Of a stretch of DNA of 34,216 nucleotides, positions 8,683-16,145 are shown one piece after another; within the stretch, counting starts at the first letter, position 1, and each line of letters starts with the position of its first letter. Origin of the DNA: an uncultured Acetatifactor sp. (GTDB lineage Bacteria; Bacillota; Clostridia; Lachnospirales; Lachnospiraceae); contig CAJUTJ010000101.1 of assembly GCA_910589655.1 (NCBI GenBank), positions 1-34,216 on the forward strand, given 5' to 3'. Under the pieces are notes generated by a model. It searched no databases, had not been told where the DNA came from, and was given only the letters and a program-made list of their open reading frames with translations. The translations under genes were made by a program, and so were the position numbers.

Positions 8683-9149
8683 ACTTTTACTTTATTGCAA
8701 TTTCTAATAAATGATATTGGAGATATTCTATGGGCTTTATAAACGGCATCCGTGCTCCAAATATTCTGCCGGTTCCAAAAATTCCATCCCATGAACGGAA
8801 AATGGAATTCTCCTCGCCCGGCTGCCTCAATGATTCCCTTTCTCCATTTCATTTCGAACATAACAATATCCCATGCTACATACTTATTCCGGTACAATCC
8901 GGTCGTTTGAAGGTGAATTTTTTCTGTCAGTTCTTCCGCCGTTTTGGCTTCTGCAGCCGCACCCCGTAAAGTCTGGGCTGCCATATCTTGTTCCAACAGA
9001 CATCTGTCATACTGAAAGACAAACAAGCCCACAGCCAATGTTATTATAAAAATAGTTATGGGCATAACCAGTGCTGCCTCCACGGAAAAAAATGCGTTTA
9101 TTCTTTTATTTATGTTTATTCCTTTATTTATGTTTATTCCTTTGTTCAT
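8661..9149 (-). CDS. TadE-like pseudopilin (second copy)
   Basis: The 162-aa product has a short basic leader, then SVEAALVMPITIFIITLAVG (about 22-41), the type IV prepilin-like helix with Glu24 in the usual place. The soluble remainder contains conserved Trp/Phe-rich stretches (FPFMGWNFWN). TadE-like proteins are minor pseudopilins of Tad pili. The residue before the SVEA block is Phe, not Gly, so processing by a prepilin peptidase is uncertain. The start is chosen for AGGAGG 4 bases upstream. The leader holds three copies of an 18-base repeat (GININK), and the 3' end lies in the minisatellite. Confidence 0.8.
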   Translation of the reverse strand: MNKGININKGININKRINAFFSVEAALVMPITIFIITLAVGLFVFQYDRCLLEQDMAAQTLRGAAAEAKTAEELTEKIHLQTTGLYRNKYVAWDIVMFEMKWRKGIIEAAGRGEFHFPFMGWNFWNRQNIWSTDAVYKAHRISPISFIRNCNKVKVQIETCK

Positions 9150-9398
9150 ATTTCCTCCTAGTTTATTCACTTGCCTTATTCGGCAATCTGTTTTGCCATG
9201 CGCCTTCCGGCACAAATTTTCAGGTCTGGTCTACCATCTGCAATTTTGCAAAATCATTTTGCATCGGCAGAGCGTTGGAAGCGATACGGTAACTGTTCAC
9301 CAAATACTCTTTCCGAGTATTGTTAATGACGTGTGGAAACAACCGCCAAATGGAGAGCCGAAAAGACTCGAATGTAATCCAATCAGTATATTATCTCC

Positions 9399-9424
9399 TA
9401 TCTGCCCGCTCCGGCGGGCAGATA
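9399..9424. repeat. Perfect 11-bp hairpin (REP-like)
   Basis: TATCTGCCCGC at 9399-9409 pairs with GCGGGCAGATA at 9414-9424 across a 4-base loop. No U-run follows on either strand, so it is not a classic terminator. A relative with the same layout, including a preceding GAYTTR on the minus strand, occurs at 28879-28896. Confidence 0.7.
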
Positions 9425-9460
9425 AGTCAGGATTGTAAAATGCCTTTTCATACTTCCAGA

Positions 9461-9574
9461 CATGCCGACACAGTCGGTACAAACAATCAATGAATCGGTG
9501 CAAGCCGGGAAGAATCGCGCCAGCAATTCTTCTAACTGCTTTAGCAGTTTGGGAAGAAGCTCTGCAGAATCTCA
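9461..9574. repeat. Intergenic hairpin repeat family A, copy 1
   Basis: It shares with the copies at 13398 and 13602 a core of the form GGTACAAACAAT...ATGAATCGGT.CAAG..CGG, then a hairpin AACTGC-TTTA-GCAGTT and GAAGCTCTGC. The final third of the other copies (the AAATCACT...AGTGATTT stem) is missing here. It lies in the 535-base gap between the second TadE gene and the A24-like gene. The weak reading frames across it share residues such as RFI(D/N)CLYR among copies, but no ribosome site supports a gene. Confidence 0.75.
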
Positions 9575-9624
9575 TATCAAGATGAATAACACATATTTTG
9601 ACGTATTTTAACTGTTTTAACAGT

Positions 9625-9687
9625 TTGGAAGGCTTAAAGTTTCTCTGCGAAACAGACCTTGCTGTGAGCAGTTAGAAACTCTTCTCA
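9625..9687. repeat. Intergenic repeat family B, copy 1 (cloverleaf-like)
   Basis: The core AGTTTCTCTGCGAAACAG ... CTTGCTGTGAGCAG ... AGAAACTCTTCTCACA is almost identical to 15310-15368. The outer arms AGTTTCT/AGAAACT enclose two small stems (CTGC/GCAG and TGCT/AGCA), giving a three-way-junction shape. Its right end includes the stop codon of the A24-like gene at 9685-9687. Confidence 0.75.
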
Positions 9688-10107
9688 CACTATTAACTCA
9701 GAAAGCAAATACCCTACGGTCAGAAAAGGTATATAGGGAATTCTTGTCCATCTATTGACTCTGTGCAGCACCAGCAGAATGACCGATAAAATTGAAATTA
9801 AAATCAGACTGAACATAGCTGTCAAAATGATTCCTTGGATTCCCAGAGCACTTCCCAGAAGTAATAATACTACCCCGTCCACCCATCCGGCTTTTCCTGT
9901 ACTGACAGCCAGCAGAAGCAAGAGTATTCCGGGAGCCATTCCCCATAAGCTTCCTGTAATGTGATATTCCTCAAATGCATATTTATAGAATCCTCCACAT
10001 ATTATGCCTGCTCCTCCTAGCAGAACCATCCACACCGGCACACTTTTATACCGAATGTCAAACAGGCTCAATCCTATCAGCCATAGAAGTACTAATATTT
10101 TTGCCAT
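9685..10107 (-). CDS. Atypical A24 (prepilin peptidase-like) membrane protein
   Basis: The 140-aa protein has about four membrane helices and the layout of a minimal A24 aspartyl protease. The first aspartate is in LFDIRYKSVP (Asp17). The second motif reads GWVDG (74-78) instead of GxGD, so Asp77 is kept but the second glycycl residue is Val and the usual following Lys/Arg is absent. It sits between two TadE-like genes, suggesting a role in processing or escorting these pseudopilins. A canonical A24 peptidase is encoded at 18405-18908. The start has only a weak GGGAAAAAGC site. It may be a divergent enzyme or a non-catalytic relative. Confidence 0.75.
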   Translation of the reverse strand: MAKILVLLWLIGLSLFDIRYKSVPVWMVLLGGAGIICGGFYKYAFEEYHITGSLWGMAPGILLLLLAVSTGKAGWVDGVVLLLLGSALGIQGIILTAMFSLILISILSVILLVLHRVNRWTRIPYIPFLTVGYLLSELIV

Positions 10108-10256
10108 ATGCTTTTTCCCGAACCTTTCTTATGTAATTTCGCCGCATAGCCATATTCTCTGCCGCTTCAGACAAATATCCACATAGATATCCCCTTCCCG
10201 CTAATTTATTCACAAATCTTCCCTCGTCCGCGACAGCCTGTCGGCGATAGATTCTG

Positions 10257-11237
10257 TCATTCCCCTCCGCATCTTCCGCATGGGCGATAATCTCCGGCTT
10301 CTTTTAACAAGATAGCAAATACGGTTCTTTTCAATCCGGAACAATTTCTTTGATAATGAAAACAGTCCCCTTCCCGCGTGATATATAAGACACGGGATCC
10401 TATTTCTCCTCGGCATTTCATACATTCCGAATATTTTCCGCCATTTTCATTGCGATATTTATCCACATTTTCTGCCGCAATTTCTTGTATCGAAAGTTGT
10501 AAATGTGTACAGTTTCTATCCTTGTGATATACTTTTCCCGTTTCTGCCACATATACTGTGATACCTTTCTCTCCTTCCCCCTCTTCTCCTCCGGTAATGT
10601 CATAACCATTCCAGATATGAGCATAATACCGATTGGCCATGCGAAAAGGAACAAATCCCACCAACCCACACCACGGAGAAACCCCATAAGTAACGATAAT
10701 TTCAATCTCATCCCCGCAAGGAAATATTTCGCTCTCCCAAAAATGCAATCCGGCAGTACCTTGGGACAGTGGAGATGCGTTAAGATAATCTTCTCCCAGA
10801 TAGTCTACCAGCTGATTTTTGATGTATTTATATGAAAAGGCAATCCCTGCCATTTCCTTCCACCACGAATCTTCTTCTCCAGCCTCCATTGCCCCAAGTG
10901 TCTCTTCTTCACTCAATATATAGCCGTAAACAGCCAGCCTGTTCCCCGTCTCCCAAAGAGCCGTCTGCAAATTCCCGTGAAGCCGAATCATCTCTATGGC
11001 ACAGCTCAAATTCACAAGAAAAAACAAAAATACGGGTAATACCGCCGCCGCTTCCACGGTCATGCCGGCATACAGTCTGTGAGATAAGAAGGCAGCCAGC
11101 GATGTCTCCTCTATGGAGCAGTGTGCTGATTCTTTCAAGTTTTGGGCGAAACTTGTGTCTATGTTCTGATCAATCGGAGAAGGATTTCCATAGTTTGTCA
11201 ACGAGTTACTTTTATTTTTCCTCCATAGAACAGACAT
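10257..11237 (-). CDS. TadE-like pseudopilin with two C-terminal Cys modules
   Basis: The 326-aa product has a long N-terminal leader, then GMTVEAAAVLPVFLFFLVNL (Gly58, Glu62), a prepilin-type cleavage site and helix. A soluble domain follows (to about 225), then two copies of a YHxxxNCxxL...CxxC module: YHKDRNC (237-243) with CMKC (272-275), and FHYQRNC (293-299) with CGRC (320-323). Such modules are small Cys/His metal- or disulfide-stabilised folds found at the ends of exported proteins. The ATG at 11237 is chosen for GGAAGG 9 bases upstream; longer frames lack a site. It belongs to the Tad operon, following the DUF5702 gene. Confidence 0.8.
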   Translation of the reverse strand: MSVLWRKNKSNSLTNYGNPSPIDQNIDTSFAQNLKESAHCSIEETSLAAFLSHRLYAGMTVEAAAVLPVFLFFLVNLSCAIEMIRLHGNLQTALWETGNRLAVYGYILSEEETLGAMEAGEEDSWWKEMAGIAFSYKYIKNQLVDYLGEDYLNASPLSQGTAGLHFWESEIFPCGDEIEIIVTYGVSPWCGLVGFVPFRMANRYYAHIWNGYDITGGEEGEGEKGITVYVAETGKVYHKDRNCTHLQLSIQEIAAENVDKYRNENGGKYSECMKCRGEIGSRVLYITREGDCFHYQRNCSGLKRTVFAILLKEAGDYRPCGRCGGE

Positions 11238-11361
11238 CGCTGTCCACCTTCCTTTCTTAACCGTATGTCTCTTTAAGAGATGCACCTCCATGTGGTTTTA
11301 TCACCGGAAATTCTCAAAAACGATTACCGATTACCACAATACCTGTACAAGACGCTATGAC

Positions 11362-12930
11362 TTATTGCGGAAAATAGAACTTTTTCCTTGTAATTTCAAA
11401 TTGAAATCCATGTCTGCTTTCTACTTCTATGTATGCTTCCAGTCCGGCATAGCATCCATCCAAACGAAAAGCCCCATTCCCCGAAGTCATGCGGATATCT
11501 GCTTCTACCATGTTCATGGCTCTGGCAGTCAAGGTATCCAGATCCGTACACATCATAAAAATTCTCAGATAATCTTCATATGTGAGATCGTTTTTATGAA
11601 ATTTTTCACTTTCGTGGAATTCCTCAATTTCATAAAATTCCCCATTCTCATGAAATTCCCTGATCTCATAAAATTCCTCATTCTCATAAGTCTTTTCGTT
11701 TTCTGTTTCTTCTCGTTCATTCAGCTTTCCTGACAAAGCATTTTCCAAACTGTAATGCCATGATTCGGTATCCTTCAGCAAGGGAACACTTCCGCCTGCA
11801 ATTAATGTCTTAACATCATAAATGCTTTCCGCGAAGGCCCAGCCCAATATGATAGCCGCTTCCAGAACAGGAGCTACTTCGGGAACCATGGCTAAATCAC
11901 ATACCAAAGCCGCTGCAAGCTCTGCTTCGCCACGCTTCTCTGTGTCGGAAAGCAGGTGCAAGGTATTGGCTGCCTCACGGATGGCACAGATTCTGTTTAA
12001 TACCGAGCGAAGATTTTCCGCGTCGCTGTTTCCATCCGATACCAAATATTCAATTTGATATTTAAGCCCATCCTCCTCATCGACCTTACCGTAATGTCCC
12101 ATATAACGCAGCAGATACTCTTGGAAAAGAAAGCGTTCCCACAATTGGTCAGCCTCTGACAGCGGTTTCAGGGCAATATTGCCCCGATTGGTCTGTCCTT
12201 GTTCCATCCTGTCCGTAACGCTTCCTTCTGTCCGAAATACACCGGCGGACAGTTCACTATTCTCATCCAAAACCAGCTTCAATATCCCTTTTTTCCGCTG
12301 TTCCTCCAAGCGAATGGTAGGATTACTGATATGAAAGATATAGGGTTCCTCCTCCCCTATGTCAATTTCCATGCCGTCGTATTCCTGAATCTCATAGTCC
12401 AGCCGTTCTTTTTCCTCCTCCACATCTCTCTCTTCCAGTCCGTTTATCTCAATAACCTGCATCCAGTTCTGAAGTTGCATCAAAAGATTTAGGCCTATAT
12501 CATCCTTGACGGCTTCGGCAGCACATTTTCGAAATACCGCACCTTTTTCATCGGTCAGAACCGATACTCTTTCCAGAGATACTTTCTTTGCATACAACGC
12601 AAAGAAGTCCCGGTAAAATAGAGAACCCAAAAATACATCCTTTAAGTCCAGATTCTTCTTCAAATAATATTCCAAATGTTTTTCTGTGTTGATTTTACCG
12701 GGCAAATTGGTGCCGTAAGATGAGTCCACTGCAAATAGATTATATTGATTGAAAAGTTCCCTGTGGTATTCTGCCAATACACTCTGTAAACCGATTTCCG
12801 CGGCAATCTCTGTCTCCAAACGGGCTCCATTTCTACGTGCTCCTTCAATTAATGTCAGACACAGGGAAAGAATCAAAGTGATACAAAGTGCAAGATAGAC
12901 CGTGAGATATGCATTTTCCTGCTTTCTCAA
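11362..12930 (-). CDS. DUF5702-type pilus-locus protein
   Basis: The 522-aa product has one N-terminal membrane helix (about 8-28, LTVYLALCITLILSLCLTLI) followed by IEGARRNGARLETEIAAEIG, typical of large Tad-associated proteins in Lachnospiraceae (DUF5702). The rest is predicted outside the membrane. Near residues 410-450 an acidic repeat (EFYEIREFHENGEFYEIEEF) is encoded by a short DNA repeat. The start is TTG at 12928-12930, overlapping the Flp stop as TTGA, with GGAG about 10 bases upstream, so translation is probably coupled to pilin synthesis. Function is not established; a large minor pilin or tip/assembly factor is a guess. Confidence 0.78.
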   Translation of the reverse strand: MRKQENAYLTVYLALCITLILSLCLTLIEGARRNGARLETEIAAEIGLQSVLAEYHRELFNQYNLFAVDSSYGTNLPGKINTEKHLEYYLKKNLDLKDVFLGSLFYRDFFALYAKKVSLERVSVLTDEKGAVFRKCAAEAVKDDIGLNLLMQLQNWMQVIEINGLEERDVEEEKERLDYEIQEYDGMEIDIGEEEPYIFHISNPTIRLEEQRKKGILKLVLDENSELSAGVFRTEGSVTDRMEQGQTNRGNIALKPLSEADQLWERFLFQEYLLRYMGHYGKVDEEDGLKYQIEYLVSDGNSDAENLRSVLNRICAIREAANTLHLLSDTEKRGEAELAAALVCDLAMVPEVAPVLEAAIILGWAFAESIYDVKTLIAGGSVPLLKDTESWHYSLENALSGKLNEREETENEKTYENEEFYEIREFHENGEFYEIEEFHESEKFHKNDLTYEDYLRIFMMCTDLDTLTARAMNMVEADIRMTSGNGAFRLDGCYAGLEAYIEVESRHGFQFEITRKKFYFPQ

Positions 12931-13103
12931 ATCTTATTAGTCTCCTTTGTAATCTTATCAAAGATATTGTTTACCAGATCGGTAATTCGATCTTTAAAGA
13001 TAATGACAAGTCCCACCAAAACCACAATGATTAAAATGATTTCCACCGTTCCCATACCGTCCTCTTCTCTGATAAAGTCTCTAATGTCTTTTAATTTACC
13101 CAT
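12927..13103 (-). CDS. Flp-type pilin (Flp1-like), 58 aa
   Basis: This short gene encodes the major pilin. A basic/acidic leader ending in REEDG is followed by MGTVEIILIIVVLVGLVIIF. Cleavage after Gly16 would leave Glu at +5, exactly as in type IVb prepilins. The mature protein is about 42 residues, with a short charged tail (KDRITDLVNNIFDKITKET). AGGAGG lies about 8 bases before the ATG. It follows the TadC gene after a 660-base gap with two hairpin repeats and overlaps the DUF5702 gene by 4 bases. It is likely made in large amounts and processed by the peptidase encoded at 18405. Confidence 0.92.
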   Translation of the reverse strand: MGKLKDIRDFIREEDGMGTVEIILIIVVLVGLVIIFKDRITDLVNNIFDKITKETNKI

Positions 13104-13246
13104 AATAAAATCCTCCTTTTCTGTCTGATATCTCTTGTAATCTTAAACCTTTATTTCTTGGAATATTTTCGATATTATTTTTCCTATCCCCCCTCTTTCT
13201 CAACCATGCCGCTTGTCCGGTGTGCCCACAGCTTGACATCAGGCCA

Positions 13247-13271
13247 ATTATATAGAATGAATTTTCATTCT
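13247..13271 (-). promoter_or_regulatory. Possible Flp promoter with palindromic operator
   Basis: On the minus strand a TATAAT (13247-13252) lies about 140 bases before the pilin start. Immediately upstream is an inverted repeat, AGAATGAA/TTCATTCT with a 2-base centre (13254-13271). No clear -35 is seen, consistent with activator control, but the assignment is tentative. Confidence 0.35.
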
Positions 13272-13397
13272 GCATAACAAATTTCCAACGGCGCGACGGC
13301 AGCTTATTGCATACTAATCTCCATGATTTTACCTCGCAAAATCTTAGATCTATGCGAAGAATACCCTTATTTGAGAAATTCTTCTCACGCTTTCAAA

Positions 13398-13566
13398 CAT
13401 ACCGCCAATAACAGTACAAACAATGAATGGATCAACCGGTTCAAAATCTGGAAGAATCGCGCCGGCGATTCTTCTAACTGCTTTAGCAGTTTGGTGAGAA
13501 GCTCTGCCTCGCAGAGCGTGAAATCACTTAACAAGGTTCTTGCGAGCTTAGTGATTTCCTTCACAC
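13398..13566. repeat. Intergenic hairpin repeat family A, copy 2
   Basis: Four stems in a row: AGAATCGC/GGCGATTCT around 13452-13471, AACTGC-TTTA-GCAGTT, GCTCTGC-CTC-GCAGAGC, and a long GAAATCACT...AGTGATTTC. It ends TTCCTTCACAC. Most of its length matches copy 3 (13602-13767). Between the copies the 14-base unit TTCCTTTCACACTT is repeated in tandem (about 13557-13596). Confidence 0.85.
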
Positions 13567-13601
13567 TTTTCCTTTCACACTTTTCCTTTCACACTTCCCG
13601 T

Positions 13602-13767
13602 CATGCTTCCATCGGCGGTACAAACAATTTATGAATCGGTACAAGGCCGGAAAAACGCTGCTCTTGCGTTCCTCCAACTGCTTTAGCAGTTTGTGAAAAA
13701 GCTCTGCTCCGCAGAGCGTGAAATCACTTAACGAGATTCTTGCGAGCTTAGTGATTTCCTTCACACT
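13602..13767. repeat. Intergenic hairpin repeat family A, copy 3
   Basis: The layout is the same as copy 2: a GGCGGTACAAACAAT start, AACTGC-TTTA-GCAGTT, GCTCTGCTCCGCAGAGC, and the GAAATCACT...AGTGATTTC stem, ending CTTCACAC. It abuts the TadC stop codon at 13768, so on the transcript it begins immediately after that gene ends. Copies 2 and 3 lie head to tail before the pilin gene. Confidence 0.85.
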
Positions 13768-15210
13768 TCACATGGCAGAAAAAGCAGGCACCATAATCAT
13801 AACCATCACTACCGCCAGCATCAGCACCATCGGCACCAGCAGTTTTGTTCCCGCCTCTTCGCCCAATCTCTTACAGCTTTGCAGTCTTTCCTCTCCGGCT
13901 CTGTCTGCCTCCTCTCGCAGACGTTCCAGCAAAGCCCTGTTTCCCTTTTTCAGGTTTTGGATCAGCAGCGTACTCAAACGAATGTATTCCTGAAGCCCCG
14001 TTCTTTTCCCAAAATGTTCGTAAACGGACGCTTCCGACACACCTGAATGCATTTCCCGACAGGCATAAAGCATTTCTTCATATGCGGGATGGGCGGAATA
14101 AAAGTTTTCCCCTCTTCCTTCGTACTCCGCGGCTGTTTTCTGAAAAGCGCCGCGAATGGTAATTCCCGCACCTATGTAAAGCGCCAGCTTATGCACAATA
14201 TCGGGATAATCCCTCCACATCCTCTTTTTCCGCTGCTCCAGTTGCCTATGCAGATCATAATCGAACATTCTATATACCGATAATGCCGTCACAATCGCCA
14301 GCACCCACAATGCAACACTATAGTCCTCCGTTTCCTGCTGCCAGTTTACCGCTTCCCCTTGCCACTCATCGGGCAGCGTCCATACATCCTCTCCTCGGCT
14401 TTCATATTCCGATTGCATCAAGAGTTTCTCTAAATCTTCCCGAAACCGTTCTTCGGCGGTAAGTTCCTCCGGCACTACCCTGAGATGCAGCATTTTTTCC
14501 CGAACCGTTTCCCCGTAAATCATTTTGACAGTCATTTCCGCCTCAACCGGATATTCGGTTCCATACACTTTGCCCGTGCTTCCCACAACAGCGGGGCTAT
14601 GACTCTCCCACTCCAGCAAGAAGGGATAATCGCCGTAGCTTTCTTCCAAAATCAGATCGGAAGAGATTCGGTCGAAAGCTTCGTTTTCTCCTAAAATGTA
14701 CTCCGGCAGCCGATTCCAAAACTCTTCCCACAAAATTTCCGCCTCGTCATCTGCCAATTGCAGCGGCGCCACTTCTATCGGAAAACTGCCGTTATTTCTA
14801 TCCCCGCATTTTGCCTCCAGCCGTATTTTCACACAGCCTTCCTTGTAATTCCCCCTGATAATCCGGCCATCCTTATCCAAAATCAGATTGCTTTGGACGT
14901 TATACCTCGCAAGGATTCCCAACAATGTGCCCACAAATATAATTGCCAGAGAAAAGCTGATTTTTTTCATATAATAATCTGCCTTCAGCTGTTCCTTTCT
15001 CTCCCCCGGATACAGAACGGATAGATCTCTTTCCACCTGCCCCGAAGAAAACAACGAGGATTTTCGGATACAGATTTTTTTGTAAAAACAAACCGCCATT
15101 TTGTAAAAGGGAACGAGTATCCTGCTTACGTCTCCTTCAGCCGGTTCTCTCCGGGATAGAAATCCCAGCACCAGATAACAAGTTAAAACAATGCCTCCTG
15201 CCACGTACAT
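13768..15210 (-). CDS. TadC-like type II secretion F-domain protein with large insert
   Basis: The 480-aa product ends in a T2SF-like domain (HKLALYIGAGITIRGAF, ..EEADRAGEERLQ..GEEAGTKLLVPM) and a strong last membrane helix. Membrane segments are also seen near 3-20, 84-104 and 300-320. Between the second and third lies an insert of about 190 residues, predicted to face outward, not found in ordinary TadC. The ATG at 15208-15210 is chosen because GGAGGT lies 7 bases upstream; the frame's first ATG is part of that ribosome site. With TadB it should form the inner-membrane platform of the pilus. Confidence 0.85.
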   Translation of the reverse strand: MYVAGGIVLTCYLVLGFLSRREPAEGDVSRILVPFYKMAVCFYKKICIRKSSLFSSGQVERDLSVLYPGERKEQLKADYYMKKISFSLAIIFVGTLLGILARYNVQSNLILDKDGRIIRGNYKEGCVKIRLEAKCGDRNNGSFPIEVAPLQLADDEAEILWEEFWNRLPEYILGENEAFDRISSDLILEESYGDYPFLLEWESHSPAVVGSTGKVYGTEYPVEAEMTVKMIYGETVREKMLHLRVVPEELTAEERFREDLEKLLMQSEYESRGEDVWTLPDEWQGEAVNWQQETEDYSVALWVLAIVTALSVYRMFDYDLHRQLEQRKKRMWRDYPDIVHKLALYIGAGITIRGAFQKTAAEYEGRGENFYSAHPAYEEMLYACREMHSGVSEASVYEHFGKRTGLQEYIRLSTLLIQNLKKGNRALLERLREEADRAGEERLQSCKRLGEEAGTKLLVPMVLMLAVVMVMIMVPAFSAM

Positions 15211-15225
15211 CCGCCTAACCTCCAT

Positions 15226-15374
15226 GCCGCAGCTTCGCTGCGACTTACAATCCCATGGAGCTAAAGCTCCGATGAGAAATGCCGTATTTCAGGCATTTCT
15301 CGGTGTGAGACATAGAGTTTCTCTGCGAAGCAGCCCTTGCTGTGAGCAGTCAGAAACTCTTCTCACATTAACTC
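15226..15374. repeat. Intergenic hairpin cluster with family B copy 2
   Basis: The whole TadB-TadC gap is made of hairpins: CGCAGC-TTC-GCTGCG (about 15227-15241), GGAGC-TAAA-GCTCC (15256-15269), GAAATGCC...GGCATTTC, and the family B core at about 15310-15368, almost identical to 9625-9687. It starts one base after the TadB stop codon in the direction of transcription. Confidence 0.8.
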
Positions 15375-16145
15375 CTACCCCAGTTCCGCACAAATTCTTT
15401 GCATAACCCGGTCTCCCATAATGTATGCGGAAAGATATATGCCCAGACAACCTGTCATTAGCGCAGCTCCCTGCCAATTGTGGTATAGCACATCAAAATA
15501 TCCTTGGTTTGTAAGACCGATATACAGAAGAATCCCGAAAGGCATTCCTTTCATGATATTCTGCTCCATCTGCTTTCCACTCAGCAAAACTGCTATTTCC
15601 TGCTGCAATTCGATTTTTTGCCCGATCATAGCGGCGGATTCTCTGATAATTTCCGGCATATTTCCCCCGTTTCTTTTAGCCAGAACAAATATTTGTGCAA
15701 ACTCTTTTATCTCCGTGCATCCGCTTCTCTCTGCCAGTCCGGACAAAAGCTCCTCCAAAGTGATGTTGACATCCAGCCCTCTTCTTATATAATCCAGCTC
15801 TCTACAAATCAGCCCCTCCTCCCCGTACAATAACACCATTTCCTGTCTGCATTCCCGAAAAGAGGATTCCGCCGAATATCCTGCCTGAAGAGAAGCGGAA
15901 ACCGATAGAATACATTCTCTGAATTGTACCGTCAATTCTTTTTTCGTCCGGTTTATTTTCTTTCGGCAAACAGACCGATAGAAAAAGATTCCTGTAAAAG
16001 ACATGGGCAGTACCGCCATTGCACTCCGGTAAAAAAAGAAGGCAAAAAATATCGTTACGGTCAAAGAAAGCAAAAGAGCTGCTGCCAGTTCCCTTTTGTT
16101 CGGTTCATACCGATTATAGTCCCGCTGTTTTAAGCTTGTTTTCAT
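15375..16145 (-). CDS. TadB-like type II secretion F-domain protein
   Basis: The 256-aa product has an N-terminal pair of membrane helices (about 22-58) and a cytoplasmic T2SF domain (FRECILSVSASLQAGYSAE, ..FAQIFVLAKRNGGNMPEII.., IELQQEIAVLLSGKQMEQNIM). Further hydrophobic segments follow at the C-terminus. This is the TadB-like half of the pilus assembly platform. The start at 16145 has AAGGAAAG 7 bases upstream and overlaps the end of cpaF by 32 bases in another frame, implying coupled translation. Confidence 0.9.
   Translation of the reverse strand: MKTSLKQRDYNRYEPNKRELAAALLLSLTVTIFFAFFFYRSAMAVLPMSFTGIFFYRSVCRKKINRTKKELTVQFRECILSVSASLQAGYSAESSFRECRQEMVLLYGEEGLICRELDYIRRGLDVNITLEELLSGLAERSGCTEIKEFAQIFVLAKRNGGNMPEIIRESAAMIGQKIELQQEIAVLLSGKQMEQNIMKGMPFGILLYIGLTNQGYFDVLYHNWQGAALMTGCLGIYLSAYIMGDRVMQRICAELG

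Noticed and set aside
9399..9424. Terminator between pilus genes
   Set aside because: The stem is strong, but no U-run follows on either strand.
9297..9575. 92-codon minus-strand frame in the pilus operon
   Set aside because: It spans hairpin repeats (family A copy and the 9399 hairpin); the shared peptide pieces reflect repeated DNA, not a protein family.
13561..13764. 67-codon frame in the Flp leader region
   Set aside because: It is entirely inside family A copy 3 and the tandem TTCCTTTCACACTT units.
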